Shown: one piece after another, positions 1 to 5,687 of the stretch
Numbering within the stretch: the first letter of the stretch is position 1
Layout: every line of letters begins with the position of its first letter
NCBI GenBank assembly: GCA_021786655.1
Contig: JAJYMU010000298.1
Location: forward strand, 1 to 8,064
DNA from: Bacteroidota bacterium
Lineage (GTDB): Bacteria; Bacteroidota; Ignavibacteria; Ignavibacteriales; Melioribacteraceae
Direction: 5' to 3'
DNA: 8,064 bases
Made by a program: the position numbers and the translations under genes
The notes under the pieces: model-generated
Database searches by the model: none
Told to the model about the DNA's origin: nothing
The model's input: the letters and a program-made list of their open reading frames with translations, nothing else

Positions 1-24
1 TATTTTGCTTTGCCAGCTGCTAGC

Positions 25-669
25 TTAAGCATCCAACGGATGATAAACGTGAGCAACAACACCTGAGTCAAATTCAGTGCTACTGTCAAGCTTCAGATTA
101 AGCGGTTTGGTCAGTCTTGAGAAAAGAGAACGTCCATTCCCGAGCGACACAGGATGTATCACAAGCCGGTACTCATCAATAAGATTTCCCTCCACAAGAC
201 TTTGTGCAAAACTTGCACCACCATGAGCCAAAACGTTTTTACCGGATTGTTGTTTCAACTTATTGATTTCTTCCGCAAGATTGCCGCGCGCTATTTGAGG
301 GGATGCCCAATCAGTATTATTTATTTTTGAATAATTTATTTCACCGCCTTGCTTAATTCGAGACGCATCTTTAAGCGCAGCGGTAGTCAGATTAACATCC
401 GGGCGCTCCACAAAACCTTTCTTTGTAAAAACTACTTTCGGAATTTCATTCATAGGAGCAGCAAACGATTGTGTTGAAGTTGGCCAATACACTGCCATAT
501 CTTGATACGTTTTACTTCCCATAATATGCACACCTGACTGCCATAATGTATCAACAATCCAATCTGCAGCATTTTCATTCATGCTTTTAAAGATCCAATC
601 TATCTCACCATTCGGTCCGCATACAAATCCATCCACAGAGACGAACATTTTCAGAATTAGTTTTCTCAC
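25..669 (-). CDS. RibD C-terminal / dihydrofolate reductase-like family protein
   Basis: A 214-residue protein with the RibD_C/dihydrofolate-reductase-like fold, the family of NADPH-dependent pterin or pyrimidine reductases that also includes many uncharacterised stress-associated proteins. It opens with the typical first strand and SVDG motif (residues 11-14), has MGSKTY at 50-55, and the C-terminal signature HGGASFAQSLVEGNLIDEY near 149-167 followed by a P-x(3)-G-x-G-x-x-LF stretch near 173-183. I place the start at a GTG (667-669) because AAAGGGA lies about 7 nt upstream and the fold begins there; a TTG 36 nt further up would add 12 residues with no structural role. It is the last gene of the minus-strand cluster, 49 bp after the DoxX-like gene. 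The substrate cannot be read from the sequence and true folate reduction is unlikely to be its role. Confidence 0.87.
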   Translation of the reverse strand: MRKLILKMFVSVDGFVCGPNGEIDWIFKSMNENAADWIVDTLWQSGVHIMGSKTYQDMAVYWPTSTQSFAAPMNEIPKVVFTKKGFVERPDVNLTTAALKDASRIKQGGEINYSKINNTDWASPQIARGNLAEEINKLKQQSGKNVLAHGGASFAQSLVEGNLIDEYRLVIHPVSLGNGRSLFSRLTKPLNLKLDSSTEFDSGVVAHVYHPLDA

Positions 670-718
670 TTTGCTTTCCCTTTCATTTAATTTCACACCT
701 TTCAATACGCTAAATTAT

Positions 719-1090
719 TTACAAATTGGTCGAACTAATTTTGTCGTGAAAGACATAGGATGTAGCAAGAATTACAAGAAATAAAAGTGGGAAAAGTACT
801 TGCCCGCCAAATCCATCCACTGCCCATAGACTTATGCACGCAAAAATAAAATCGAACGCAAAACCGGCATATGCCCATTCTTTTATTCGCCTGGGAATTA
901 TTGGAATAATTAAAGCCAAAGCTCCAAGGGCTTTAAACACTACAAACGCATTTCCAAAATATTCGGGATAACCAAGATGTCTGATACCTTCTTTAGCCAT
1001 TTCCGTTTGAAAGGTAAAAGCCGGCATTACACCTTCAAAAAGAAAAATTATGCTTGTTGTTACCCAAAAAATAATTTTCGCTGTTTTCAT
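719..1090 (-). CDS. DoxX-like four-helix membrane protein
   Basis: A 123-residue integral membrane protein matching the DoxX-like (DoxX_2) pattern. Four hydrophobic segments lie near residues 5-22, 48-66, 72-92 and 98-115. The first helix carries a conserved-type FEGVMPAF patch, then the polar loop HLGYPEYFG, and helix 2 begins with a K-A-L-G-A-L motif (FKALGALAL), all typical of the family. Members are inner-membrane proteins of poorly defined function, sometimes linked to thiosulfate/quinone chemistry or oxidative stress; no substrate can be named here. The ATG start is preceded by AAGG about 7 nt away. Only 3 bp separate it from the stop of the VOC gene, so the two are surely co-transcribed and probably translationally coupled. 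Confidence 0.87.
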   Translation of the reverse strand: MKTAKIIFWVTTSIIFLFEGVMPAFTFQTEMAKEGIRHLGYPEYFGNAFVVFKALGALALIIPIIPRRIKEWAYAGFAFDFIFACISLWAVDGFGGQVLFPLLFLVILATSYVFHDKISSTNL

Positions 1091-1093
1091 TTG

Positions 1094-1519
1094 TTAACCT
1101 TGCTTAGTGAAACTTATCATCCACTGAACTCCGAACTTGTCTGTAAAAGCGCCATAGTAATCACCCCAAAACATATCTGCCATAGGCATCTGAACATTTC
1201 CGCCGGCGGATAAACCATTAAATAATTTATCTGCCTCTTCCCTGCTTTCCGTATGTATTGAAATGTGAACATTGTTTCCAACCTTAAGACCAAATCCCAT
1301 TGATTCAGGTGCATCCGTTCCCATCAGCACATTATCTTTACCGAGCGGCAAAGCGACATGCATAATTTGATTTCTCACATCAGCCGGAATTTTATCGGCT
1401 TCCGGAGTGTCTTTGAAACGCATCAGCATTCTAAACTCTCCGCCAAAAACTGATTTATAAAAATTAAATGCTTCTTCAGTGTTGCCGTTGAAGTTTAGGT
1501 ATGGATTTATTCTTAGCAT
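1094..1519 (-). CDS. PhnB-like VOC (vicinal oxygen chelate) family protein
   Basis: A 141-residue protein of the VOC superfamily, PhnB/'3-demethylubiquinone methyltransferase-like' branch. Visible landmarks are the N-terminal PYLNFNGNTEEAFNFYKSVF strand-helix (residues 6-25), HVALPLG near 54-60 with GKDNVLMGTD after it, and the C-terminal MFWGDYYGAFTDKFGVQW block near 116-133 that is diagnostic of the PhnB-like group. VOC proteins bind a metal or small ligand between paired beta-alpha-beta-beta-beta modules; this branch is mostly uncharacterised. The ATG at 1517-1519 is chosen over a GTG nine bases upstream because AAAGGTG sits about 6 nt before it. It follows the GyrI-like gene by 47 bp and precedes the DoxX-like gene by 3 bp. 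Confidence 0.88.
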   Translation of the reverse strand: MLRINPYLNFNGNTEEAFNFYKSVFGGEFRMLMRFKDTPEADKIPADVRNQIMHVALPLGKDNVLMGTDAPESMGFGLKVGNNVHISIHTESREEADKLFNGLSAGGNVQMPMADMFWGDYYGAFTDKFGVQWMISFTKQG

Positions 1520-1566
1520 GATATTCACCTTTATTTTTTTAATGAAGTTTTAGTTATGATTTTTTG

Positions 1567-1989
1567 TCAAGCTAGTTTTACCGGATCCAATCTTACCATG
1601 CAACGCACATCATCGCTGCCCGTGTACATTTCGACGCACACACCGTTTGGATCAATTCTCGGATTGGCGATTAACTCTTTGAAAGCCCTGCCGATTCTTA
1701 GTACGTCACTGATGAAGTTGTGAATCGGTATGCTGATATATTCCCCTTTCTTAATTACAAAAGTATCGCAGCCAAGTTTTTCCGCTTCTCCCGCAAACGA
1801 TTCCTCGACCGCCGCTTTGTAAATAATATCGCCTTTCTTATTGGGAGAAGAGATACCAAAAAAGTTTCTCCCGTTGTCGGACGGCAACATAGAGTGTAAC
1901 GTATTGTGAGCGCCTAAAATTCCACTTGGGAATGAATCTGCTGTAACGCAAATAACTTTTATGTCGCTGTCTAATCTGTATTTTTCCAT
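1567..1989 (-). CDS. GyrI-like / AraC effector-binding-type domain protein
   Basis: A 140-residue stand-alone protein resembling the GyrI-like small-molecule-binding (SOUL/AraC effector-binding) fold. It has an N-terminal strand KVICVTADSFPSGI (11-24), a central FFGISSPNKKGDIIYKAAVEE stretch (43-63), GEYISIPI (82-89) and the terminal strand CVEMYTGSDDVRCMVRLD (118-135). It has no DNA-binding domain, so it is either a ligand-binding sensor or a sequestration protein rather than a repressor by itself. The ATG at 1987-1989 has AAAGGA just upstream. An in-frame extension of 44 residues reaching 2121 would overlap the start of the divergent AraC gene, is Cys/Arg-rich and unlike the family, and is rejected. 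It heads the four-gene minus-strand cluster, next to a divergent AraC-type regulator. Function inferred from fold only. Confidence 0.78.
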   Translation of the reverse strand: MEKYRLDSDIKVICVTADSFPSGILGAHNTLHSMLPSDNGRNFFGISSPNKKGDIIYKAAVEESFAGEAEKLGCDTFVIKKGEYISIPIHNFISDVLRIGRAFKELIANPRIDPNGVCVEMYTGSDDVRCMVRLDPVKLA

Positions 1990-2014
1990 AATCCTTTCTT
2001 TCTGCTGACAAAGG

Positions 2015-2022
2015 CAAACATA
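2015..2022 (-). promoter_or_regulatory. Possible -7 element for the minus-strand gene cluster
   Basis: On the minus strand this reads TATGTTTG, a full match to TAnnTTTG, 25 bp upstream of the GyrI-like start codon. I see no convincing -33 TTTG at the expected distance, so this is a weak call; the cluster must however be transcribed from within this 116-bp divergent spacer. Confidence 0.3.
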
Positions 2023-2053
2023 ATGGCAAATACAGTTTCTGTCGTACCGTAAA

Positions 2054-2082
2054 TGCGACAATCTAAGGGGTTGATTGCGACA
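2054..2082. promoter_or_regulatory. Candidate AraC-type operator: TGCGACA direct repeats, 22 bp apart
   Basis: The heptamer TGCGACA occurs at 2054-2060 and again at 2076-2082 in the same orientation, start-to-start distance 22 bp, i.e. two helical turns. A partial inverted copy (TGTCG) lies at 2040-2044. AraC-family proteins commonly contact two half-sites about 21-22 bp apart on one DNA face. The downstream copy lies between the -33 and -7 elements of the AraC gene promoter, which would suit autoregulation and joint control of the divergent cluster. Binding is inferred, not shown. Confidence 0.45.
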
Positions 2083-2101
2083 TGCCGTCTTTTTAACTTT
2101 G
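2070..2101 (+). promoter_or_regulatory. Bacteroidota-type promoter of the AraC-family gene
   Basis: GTTG at 2070-2073, a 20-bp spacer, and TAACTTTG at 2094-2101 match the Bacteroidota consensus TTTG-N(17-23)-TAnnTTTG. The -7 element ends only 4 bp before the ATG at 2106, and there is no Shine-Dalgarno sequence, so the predicted transcript would be leaderless or nearly so. Confidence 0.55.
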
Positions 2102-2105
2102 CGCC

Positions 2106-3083
2106 ATGAAACACATATCAATATTGGTTCTGAATAATGCCCGGTTAAGTAGCATTGAAATTCCTAGGCATGCTTTTTCCGAAGTGAATAATTACCTGAT
2201 TAGTCTTGGCAAAGCTCCATTCTTCAACGTGGAATTAGTGGGATTGACTGACAAAGTTTCACTCAGCAATGGGCTCTACACAATCATTCCCAACAAGTTA
2301 CTCGGCGAAGTTGCAAAGACAGACTTAATAATTGTACCTGCCCTCGAAGATGATCTTGAAGTAAATCTACCGTTGAACACGGAATTCATTCCTTGGATAG
2401 TTAAACAGTATAAAGCCGGCGCCGAGGTTGCAAGTCTATGCGTGGGAGCTTTCTTGCTTGCATCAACCGGATTGCTGGACGGGAAACATTGTTCCACACA
2501 CTGGAGAGCTGAGAACGAATTTAGAAAGATGTTCCCTCAGGTTCATCTAACAATTGATAAAGTGATCACCGACGAACAAGGCACTTACTCAAGCGGCGGC
2601 GCGCTTTCTTCTTCCAATCTTATTCTGTACCTCGTGGAAAAATATGTTGGGAGAGAAGCTGCAATAGTTTGTTCTAAAATGTTTCAGGTGGATACCGAGC
2701 GCGACAGCCAGTCGCCGTTCATGATTTTCAAAGGACAAAAAGCGCACGACGACGATTTGATAAAAGACGCACAGGAGTTCATCGAGAATCATTTCAAAGA
2801 AAAACTCACCGTAGATCAGCTCTCGGAAAAATTTCAGGTTGGGCGCAGAACTTTTGAACGGAGATTTAAGAAAGCAACTTTCAATTCGATAGTTGAATAC
2901 ATCCAGCGTGTAAAAATTGAAGCGGCAAAGAAACAATTGGAAGCCGGAAGAAAAACCGTAACCGAAGTTATGTTTAATGTTGGTTACACAGACACAAAAG
3001 CATTTAGAGATGTATTCAAAAAAATTGCGGGCGTCTCGCCGGTTGAGTACAGGAACAAGTTTAACATCAACTCAATTAACTGA
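2106..3083 (+). CDS. GlxA-type AraC family transcriptional regulator (DJ-1/PfpI domain + HTH)
   Basis: A 325-residue regulator with an N-terminal class I glutamine-amidotransferase-like (DJ-1/PfpI) domain and a C-terminal AraC-type DNA-binding domain. The first domain begins at residue 2 (KHISILVLN) and includes the nucleophile-elbow region ASLCVGAFLLAS with Cys112, followed by THW (131-133); this is the usual GlxA-like arrangement, where the domain is thought to sense ligands rather than act as an enzyme. The two helix-turn-helix units lie near 234-253 (LTVDQLSEKFQVGRRTFERRF) and 284-303 (TVTEVMFNVGYTDTKAFRDVF), ending with the family tail GVSPVEYR. Length is normal. The start is fixed by the domain edge and has no ribosome-binding site. 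It is divergent from the four-gene cluster, which it most likely controls along with itself. Confidence 0.93.
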   Translation: MKHISILVLNNARLSSIEIPRHAFSEVNNYLISLGKAPFFNVELVGLTDKVSLSNGLYTIIPNKLLGEVAKTDLIIVPALEDDLEVNLPLNTEFIPWIVKQYKAGAEVASLCVGAFLLASTGLLDGKHCSTHWRAENEFRKMFPQVHLTIDKVITDEQGTYSSGGALSSSNLILYLVEKYVGREAAIVCSKMFQVDTERDSQSPFMIFKGQKAHDDDLIKDAQEFIENHFKEKLTVDQLSEKFQVGRRTFERRFKKATFNSIVEYIQRVKIEAAKKQLEAGRKTVTEVMFNVGYTDTKAFRDVFKKIAGVSPVEYRNKFNINSIN

Positions 3084-3251
3084 TCCCTCTGCAAATAAAC
3101 GTTGACAAAAATTTTCTTTTAAGCTAAGTTCAAACAGTCCAAAGCACATCTTTAATCCTCCAAAGGCGGACTAACGCTAGGGCGCTTGGTTTTATAGATT
3201 TCAAACAAAAAATATAGATTTTTCTTTTCTTTCCAATACTAAAAAAATAGT

Positions 3252-3269
3252 GTGCGTGATAGCACGCAC
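3252..3269 (-). terminator. Hairpin with minus-strand U-tract
   Basis: GTGCGTG (3252-3258), loop ATAG, CACGCAC (3263-3269): a perfect 7-bp stem. On the minus strand it is followed within a few bases by seven T residues (3247-3241), as in an intrinsic terminator. No minus-strand gene ends nearby, so it could instead be a boundary or recombination-site hairpin. Confidence 0.4.
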
Positions 3270-3312
3270 GAAATTTAAAACGCAGAGTAAAAACAAAATA
3301 AACATTGGTAGA

Positions 3313-3353
3313 TAAACAACAACCGCCATGAAGTCTGTTGGCGGGTTAGTTTA
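3313..3353. repeat. Imperfect palindrome (attC-arm-like) before the core site
   Basis: The left arm (3313-3327, TAAAC then AACAACCGCC) pairs with the right arm (3340-3353, GGCGGGTTAGTTTA) around a 12-nt loop. Five consecutive GC pairs form the inner stem; G3345 and A3348 are unpaired bulges. Short imperfect stems with extrahelical bases just before a GTTRRRY core are typical of integron attC sites, but the left-hand RYYYAAC partner here is weak. Confidence 0.45.
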
Positions 3354-3355
3354 TA

Positions 3356-3366
3356 GTTAGGCAATT
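3356..3366 (+). repeat. 11-bp inverted repeat, left copy (integron core-like GTTAGGC)
   Basis: GTTAGGCAATT, perfectly complementary to AATTGCCTAAC at 5163-5173. The first seven bases fit the integron core consensus GTTRRRY. In an integron cassette the leading TTRRRY of a cassette is complementary to the RYYYAA that opens its own attC, which is what this pair shows. It begins 37 bp before the Crp-type start codon. Confidence 0.55.
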
Positions 3367-3392
3367 TTTGATGAATAATTTTCGTGATATAA

Positions 3393-4001
3393 ATGGATAG
3401 TGATTTCATAAGATTTCAAAAATTCATAGAAAGATTTCAGATTCTTAATAGTGACGACAAGGAATTCCTAAAGAGTTCTACGAAAACTATTACTTTATCT
3501 AAGAGGACTCATTATTTGGAAAGTGGTAGAGTTTGCAATTATGTCGGTTTCATACTTGATGGGATTATGAGAACTTACAGTATTGACAATAATGGCGATG
3601 AAATAACAATGTATTTTATTAAAGAAAACCAATTTGCAGTAGACATTGAGAGCTTTAACAGTCGAAAAATTTCTGATATAAATATTCAAGCTATAACTGA
3701 TTGTAAACTTATCCAGATTGATTTTAACGATTTTGAATACTTGAAAAATAATATATCAAGTTGGGGCCAAATTACTCTGGAAATAACAAATTATGCTTTA
3801 CTTGAGAAACTCCGTAACCGCAGTTCCTTGGTAGCTGAGGATGCCCCAACCCGTTATGAAAAGTTCATCCAGGAACAACCAGAAATTGTTCAAAGAGTTC
3901 CTTTAATCTACATCGCATCATACCTAGGTATCACTCCTCAATCATTAAGTAGAATCAGAAAAAGTTTCTTAAAAAAATCTGTTATAAATAAAGCTCCCTG
4001 A
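3393..4001 (+). CDS. Crp/Fnr family transcriptional regulator
   Basis: A 202-residue regulator with an N-terminal cyclic-nucleotide-binding-like beta-roll (about 18-120; hallmark positions GFILDGIMRTYSIDNNGDEIT at 52-72) and a C-terminal winged helix of the HTH_Crp_2 type (about 147-194; recognition region VPLIYIASYLGITPQSLSRIRK). The motif that binds cAMP phosphate in Escherichia coli Crp is not recognisable (the equivalent stretch is ENQFAVDIESFNSRK), so the ligand, if any, is probably not cAMP. The start ATG has only a poor ribosome-binding site. The gene is markedly AT-rich compared with the AraC gene upstream. It lies 108 bp before an epimerase/reductase gene on the same strand; both lie inside one 11-bp inverted-repeat pair, which suggests they travel together and that this protein regulates the pair. 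Confidence 0.88.
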   Translation: MDSDFIRFQKFIERFQILNSDDKEFLKSSTKTITLSKRTHYLESGRVCNYVGFILDGIMRTYSIDNNGDEITMYFIKENQFAVDIESFNSRKISDINIQAITDCKLIQIDFNDFEYLKNNISSWGQITLEITNYALLEKLRNRSSLVAEDAPTRYEKFIQEQPEIVQRVPLIYIASYLGITPQSLSRIRKSFLKKSVINKAP

Positions 4002-4109
4002 TATTTTTTACCAAATGTTAAGGAAGTTTAATCGCGTATATCATAAATTGGTATACTTATAACACAACTATTGAGTTCTATTTATATAAATTTTTAAAGG
4101 AGTAAGAGT

Positions 4110-5114
4110 ATGCCGAATATTTCTCTTGTTACCGGAGCCAATGGACATCTTGGTAATAACTTAGTACGTTTTCTTTTAACCAAAGGCGATCAAGTTATCG
4201 CTGGAATAAGAAATACACAAAAAAGACATATCTTTAATAACTTAGGTTGTACTGTAGCAAATATCGATTTAATGGATAAGCCATCTTTGGTAAAAGCGCT
4301 GATTAATGTTGATGTATTATATCAAGTTGGTGCTGTATTTAAGCATTGGTCTCTCAATCCTAAACGTGATATTTATGATGCGAATATGATTGCAACCCGG
4401 AACGTTATTGAAGCTTCCTCGGAAGCCGGAGTAGGTAAAATAATATATGTAAGTTCGTTGGGTGCTTTAGACCGTACACAAATACCTATTACTGAAACAA
4501 CCTGGAATCCTGATATATCAAATGTATATTTTAAATCAAAAACTGATTCAGAAAAACTTGCGTGGGATTTAGCTAATAAATTAGGGCTGAAAATGATTTC
4601 TGTACTTCCAAGCACTATGATAGGTGAAAATTGCTTCTCAATGACACCTTCTATGTCATTACTTCAAACAGTTCTAAATGGTAAATTATCAGCTAACCCC
4701 GGTTTCTTCTTTAATTTTGTTAATATCCGTGATGTAGCGGAAGGATCCTGGTTAGCAGCGACAAAAGGAAAAGCTGGAGAACGTTACCTGCTTGCCAATG
4801 AAAATTATACCAGTGTTGACGAAATAGTTAAAATAGCACAACGACTTTATCCGCAACGTAAAATTAAAATGCCTCCCAAACCTCCAAAACCTTTAATGTA
4901 TCTGATAGTTTCTATGATGGAATTCGGAAGTAAAATATTAAATATGGAACCCCAACTTCAACGTAATTACTTGAGTGCTTTTTCGATGAAGGAGAAATGC
5001 AATATTAGCAAAGCGAAGGAGGAACTGGGTTTTAACCCACAACCACCATATAGTGCTATTGAAAATACATTTCGATATCTTGCTGAAGGCTTATACAATA
5101 AGAAGCAATTTTAA
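4110..5114 (+). CDS. NAD(P)-dependent epimerase/dehydratase (extended SDR, dihydroflavonol-reductase-like)
   Basis: A 334-residue extended short-chain dehydrogenase/reductase. The Rossmann nucleotide-binding motif TGANGHLG is at residues 8-15 (T-G-x-x-G-x-x-G form), the catalytic Ser region IIYVSSLGAL at 111-120, and the Y-x-x-x-K pair is Y140/K144 (YFKSK). The FVNIRDVAEG segment (203-212) and a C-terminal substrate domain ending in KAKEELGFNPQPPYSAIENTFRYL agree with the dihydroflavonol-4-reductase/nucleoside-diphosphate-sugar epimerase-like group; the exact substrate (aldehyde, ketone or sugar nucleotide) cannot be told. A strong AAAGGAG lies 7 nt before the ATG. It is probably expressed with, or controlled by, the Crp-type regulator upstream. 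The inverted-repeat/core site follows 48 bp after its stop, as expected for the last gene of a cassette. Confidence 0.9.
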   Translation: MPNISLVTGANGHLGNNLVRFLLTKGDQVIAGIRNTQKRHIFNNLGCTVANIDLMDKPSLVKALINVDVLYQVGAVFKHWSLNPKRDIYDANMIATRNVIEASSEAGVGKIIYVSSLGALDRTQIPITETTWNPDISNVYFKSKTDSEKLAWDLANKLGLKMISVLPSTMIGENCFSMTPSMSLLQTVLNGKLSANPGFFFNFVNIRDVAEGSWLAATKGKAGERYLLANENYTSVDEIVKIAQRLYPQRKIKMPPKPPKPLMYLIVSMMEFGSKILNMEPQLQRNYLSAFSMKEKCNISKAKEELGFNPQPPYSAIENTFRYLAEGLYNKKQF

Positions 5115-5162
5115 AGACTTATAAAAATCATAAAAAAGTAAACAGATATCGCCATTAAAATT

Positions 5163-5173
5163 AATTGCCTAAC
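5163..5173 (-). repeat. 11-bp inverted repeat, right copy (GCCTAAC attC-like start)
   Basis: AATTGCCTAAC, the exact reverse complement of 3356-3366. GCCTAAC (5167-5173) fits the attC opening consensus RYYYAAC and runs on into CGC, giving GCCTAACCGC. The 1.8-kb span between the copies holds exactly the Crp-type and reductase genes. A related sequence, GCC-TTATAA-CCGC, opens the second junction at 6001. Confidence 0.55.
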
Positions 5174-5210
5174 CGCTTAAAAAAGGACTTAGTCTTTAAT
5201 AGTTCTCAAT

Positions 5211-5255
5211 AGCACAACGCTCAGTTGTTTTTTGTAGTTAAACTCCCGCGGCGGC
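5211..5255 (+). repeat. 45-bp direct repeat, copy A
   Basis: Matches 6014-6058 at 44 of 45 positions (the difference is A5242 versus T6045). It contains a small hairpin, ACAAC/GTTGT with loop GCTCA, followed by a run of six T (5228-5233), which could serve as a weak terminator for the reductase gene; then an integron-core-like GTTAAAC (5237-5243) and a GC-rich end CCCGCGGCGG. It marks the left edge of the toxin-antitoxin segment. Confidence 0.9.
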
Positions 5256-5329
5256 CCCGTAAAAGGCACGGGATATGCGACTTAAAAACCACGCCGTAAT
5301 AAGGCTCAAGAATTGATCCGATGCTGAAA

Positions 5330-5364
5330 TTGATTTAGACTGCTTAAAGGACTATATTATAGTC
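5330..5364 (+). promoter_or_regulatory. Toxin-antitoxin promoter with operator over the -10 box
   Basis: TTGATT at 5330-5335, a 17-bp spacer and TATATT at 5353-5358 form a sigma70-like promoter. The -10 box lies inside a perfect palindrome, GACTATA-T-TATAGTC (5350-5364). This is the usual layout of type II toxin-antitoxin operons, where the antitoxin (alone or with toxin) binds the palindrome and represses its own operon. The antitoxin ATG follows 20 bp later with AAAGGGA as ribosome-binding site. Confidence 0.65.
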
Positions 5365-5384
5365 GCAAAAAGAAAGGGAATAAA

Positions 5385-5687
5385 ATGAAATTTAGTGAAG
5401 CTGTAAAACCAATTAGTTATCTAAAAACTCATGCCTCCGAGGTTGTTCGGGATGTCGCGGAAAATCGGAAAACATTAATTATTACTCATAATGGTGAAGC
5501 AAAAGTTATTCTTCAAGACGTTAAAGTATATGAAAAGACTCAAGAAAGTATTGCTCTACTAAAGATACTTGCGTTGAGTGGAAAAGAAATCAAAAAGGGT
5601 AATTATAAAACACTTGAAAAATTATTTGAAAATGTTCGAAAACGTATAAATGATTTCAAACAGGGACAACGTGAAGTTCAAAGTTAA
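5385..5687 (+). CDS. Type II antitoxin, Phd/YefM family
   Basis: A 100-residue antitoxin. The N-terminal Phd/YefM DNA-binding domain covers about residues 1-50: FSEAVKPISYLKTHASEVVRDVAENRKTLIITHNGEAKVILQDV, with the typical I-S-x-L-K-x-x-A start, the ITHNGEAKVIL strand pair and the dimerising helices. The remaining half, rich in Lys, Glu and Leu, would be the flexible toxin-neutralising tail. It is expected to bind the RelE/ParE-type toxin encoded next and to repress the operon at the palindrome overlapping the -10 box. The ATG has AAAGGGA 5 nt upstream. It overlaps the toxin gene by 17 bp, which supports coupled translation with antitoxin made first. The pair has its own promoter and is framed by a 45-bp direct repeat. 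Confidence 0.93.
   Translation: MKFSEAVKPISYLKTHASEVVRDVAENRKTLIITHNGEAKVILQDVKVYEKTQESIALLKILALSGKEIKKGNYKTLEKLFENVRKRINDFKQGQREVQS

Larger units (their letters stand above)
3084..3392. other. 309-bp intergenic region: left edge of the AT-rich islet
   Basis: No gene is visible. The stretch contains a GC-rich patch (3161-3187) with ACTAACGC followed by GGGCGC, a perfect 7-bp hairpin at 3252-3269, a longer imperfect palindrome at 3313-3353, and an integron-core-like GTTAGGC at 3356-3362. Composition changes here from the more GC-rich AraC gene to the AT-rich genes that follow. No clear terminator for the AraC gene was found. Confidence 0.6.
5115..5384. other. 270-bp spacer holding cassette junction and TA promoter
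   Basis: No gene is visible. In order it holds the right copy of the 11-bp inverted repeat (5163-5173), the first 45-bp direct repeat (5211-5255), a short CCCGT/ACGGG hairpin with a 7-nt loop (5256-5272) that starts exactly where the repeat ends, and the promoter/operator of the toxin-antitoxin pair (5330-5364). Confidence 0.6.

Noticed and set aside
670..705. TTG-initiated longer form of the RibD-C-like protein
   Set aside because: The extra 12 residues precede the first beta strand, and AAAGGGA supports the GTG at 669.
977..1314. 78-codon plus-strand and 65-codon minus-strand ORFs across the VOC/DoxX genes
   Set aside because: Alternate frames of two recognisable genes with no features of their own.
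1990..2121. N-terminal extension of the GyrI-like protein to 184 residues
   Set aside because: It would overlap the start of the divergent AraC gene, is Cys/Arg-rich and unlike the domain, and a ribosome-binding site precedes the ATG at 1989 instead.
2589..2936. 115-codon minus-strand ORF inside the AraC gene
   Set aside because: Complete overlap with the well-supported HTH-encoding part of the AraC-type gene, no recognisable domain, no own context; a shadow frame.
4002..4109. Crp/Fnr-type binding palindrome in the spacer before the reductase
   Set aside because: The segment is AT-rich with only weak partial symmetry around GTATAC; no half-sites clear enough to call, and no well-spaced promoter boxes.
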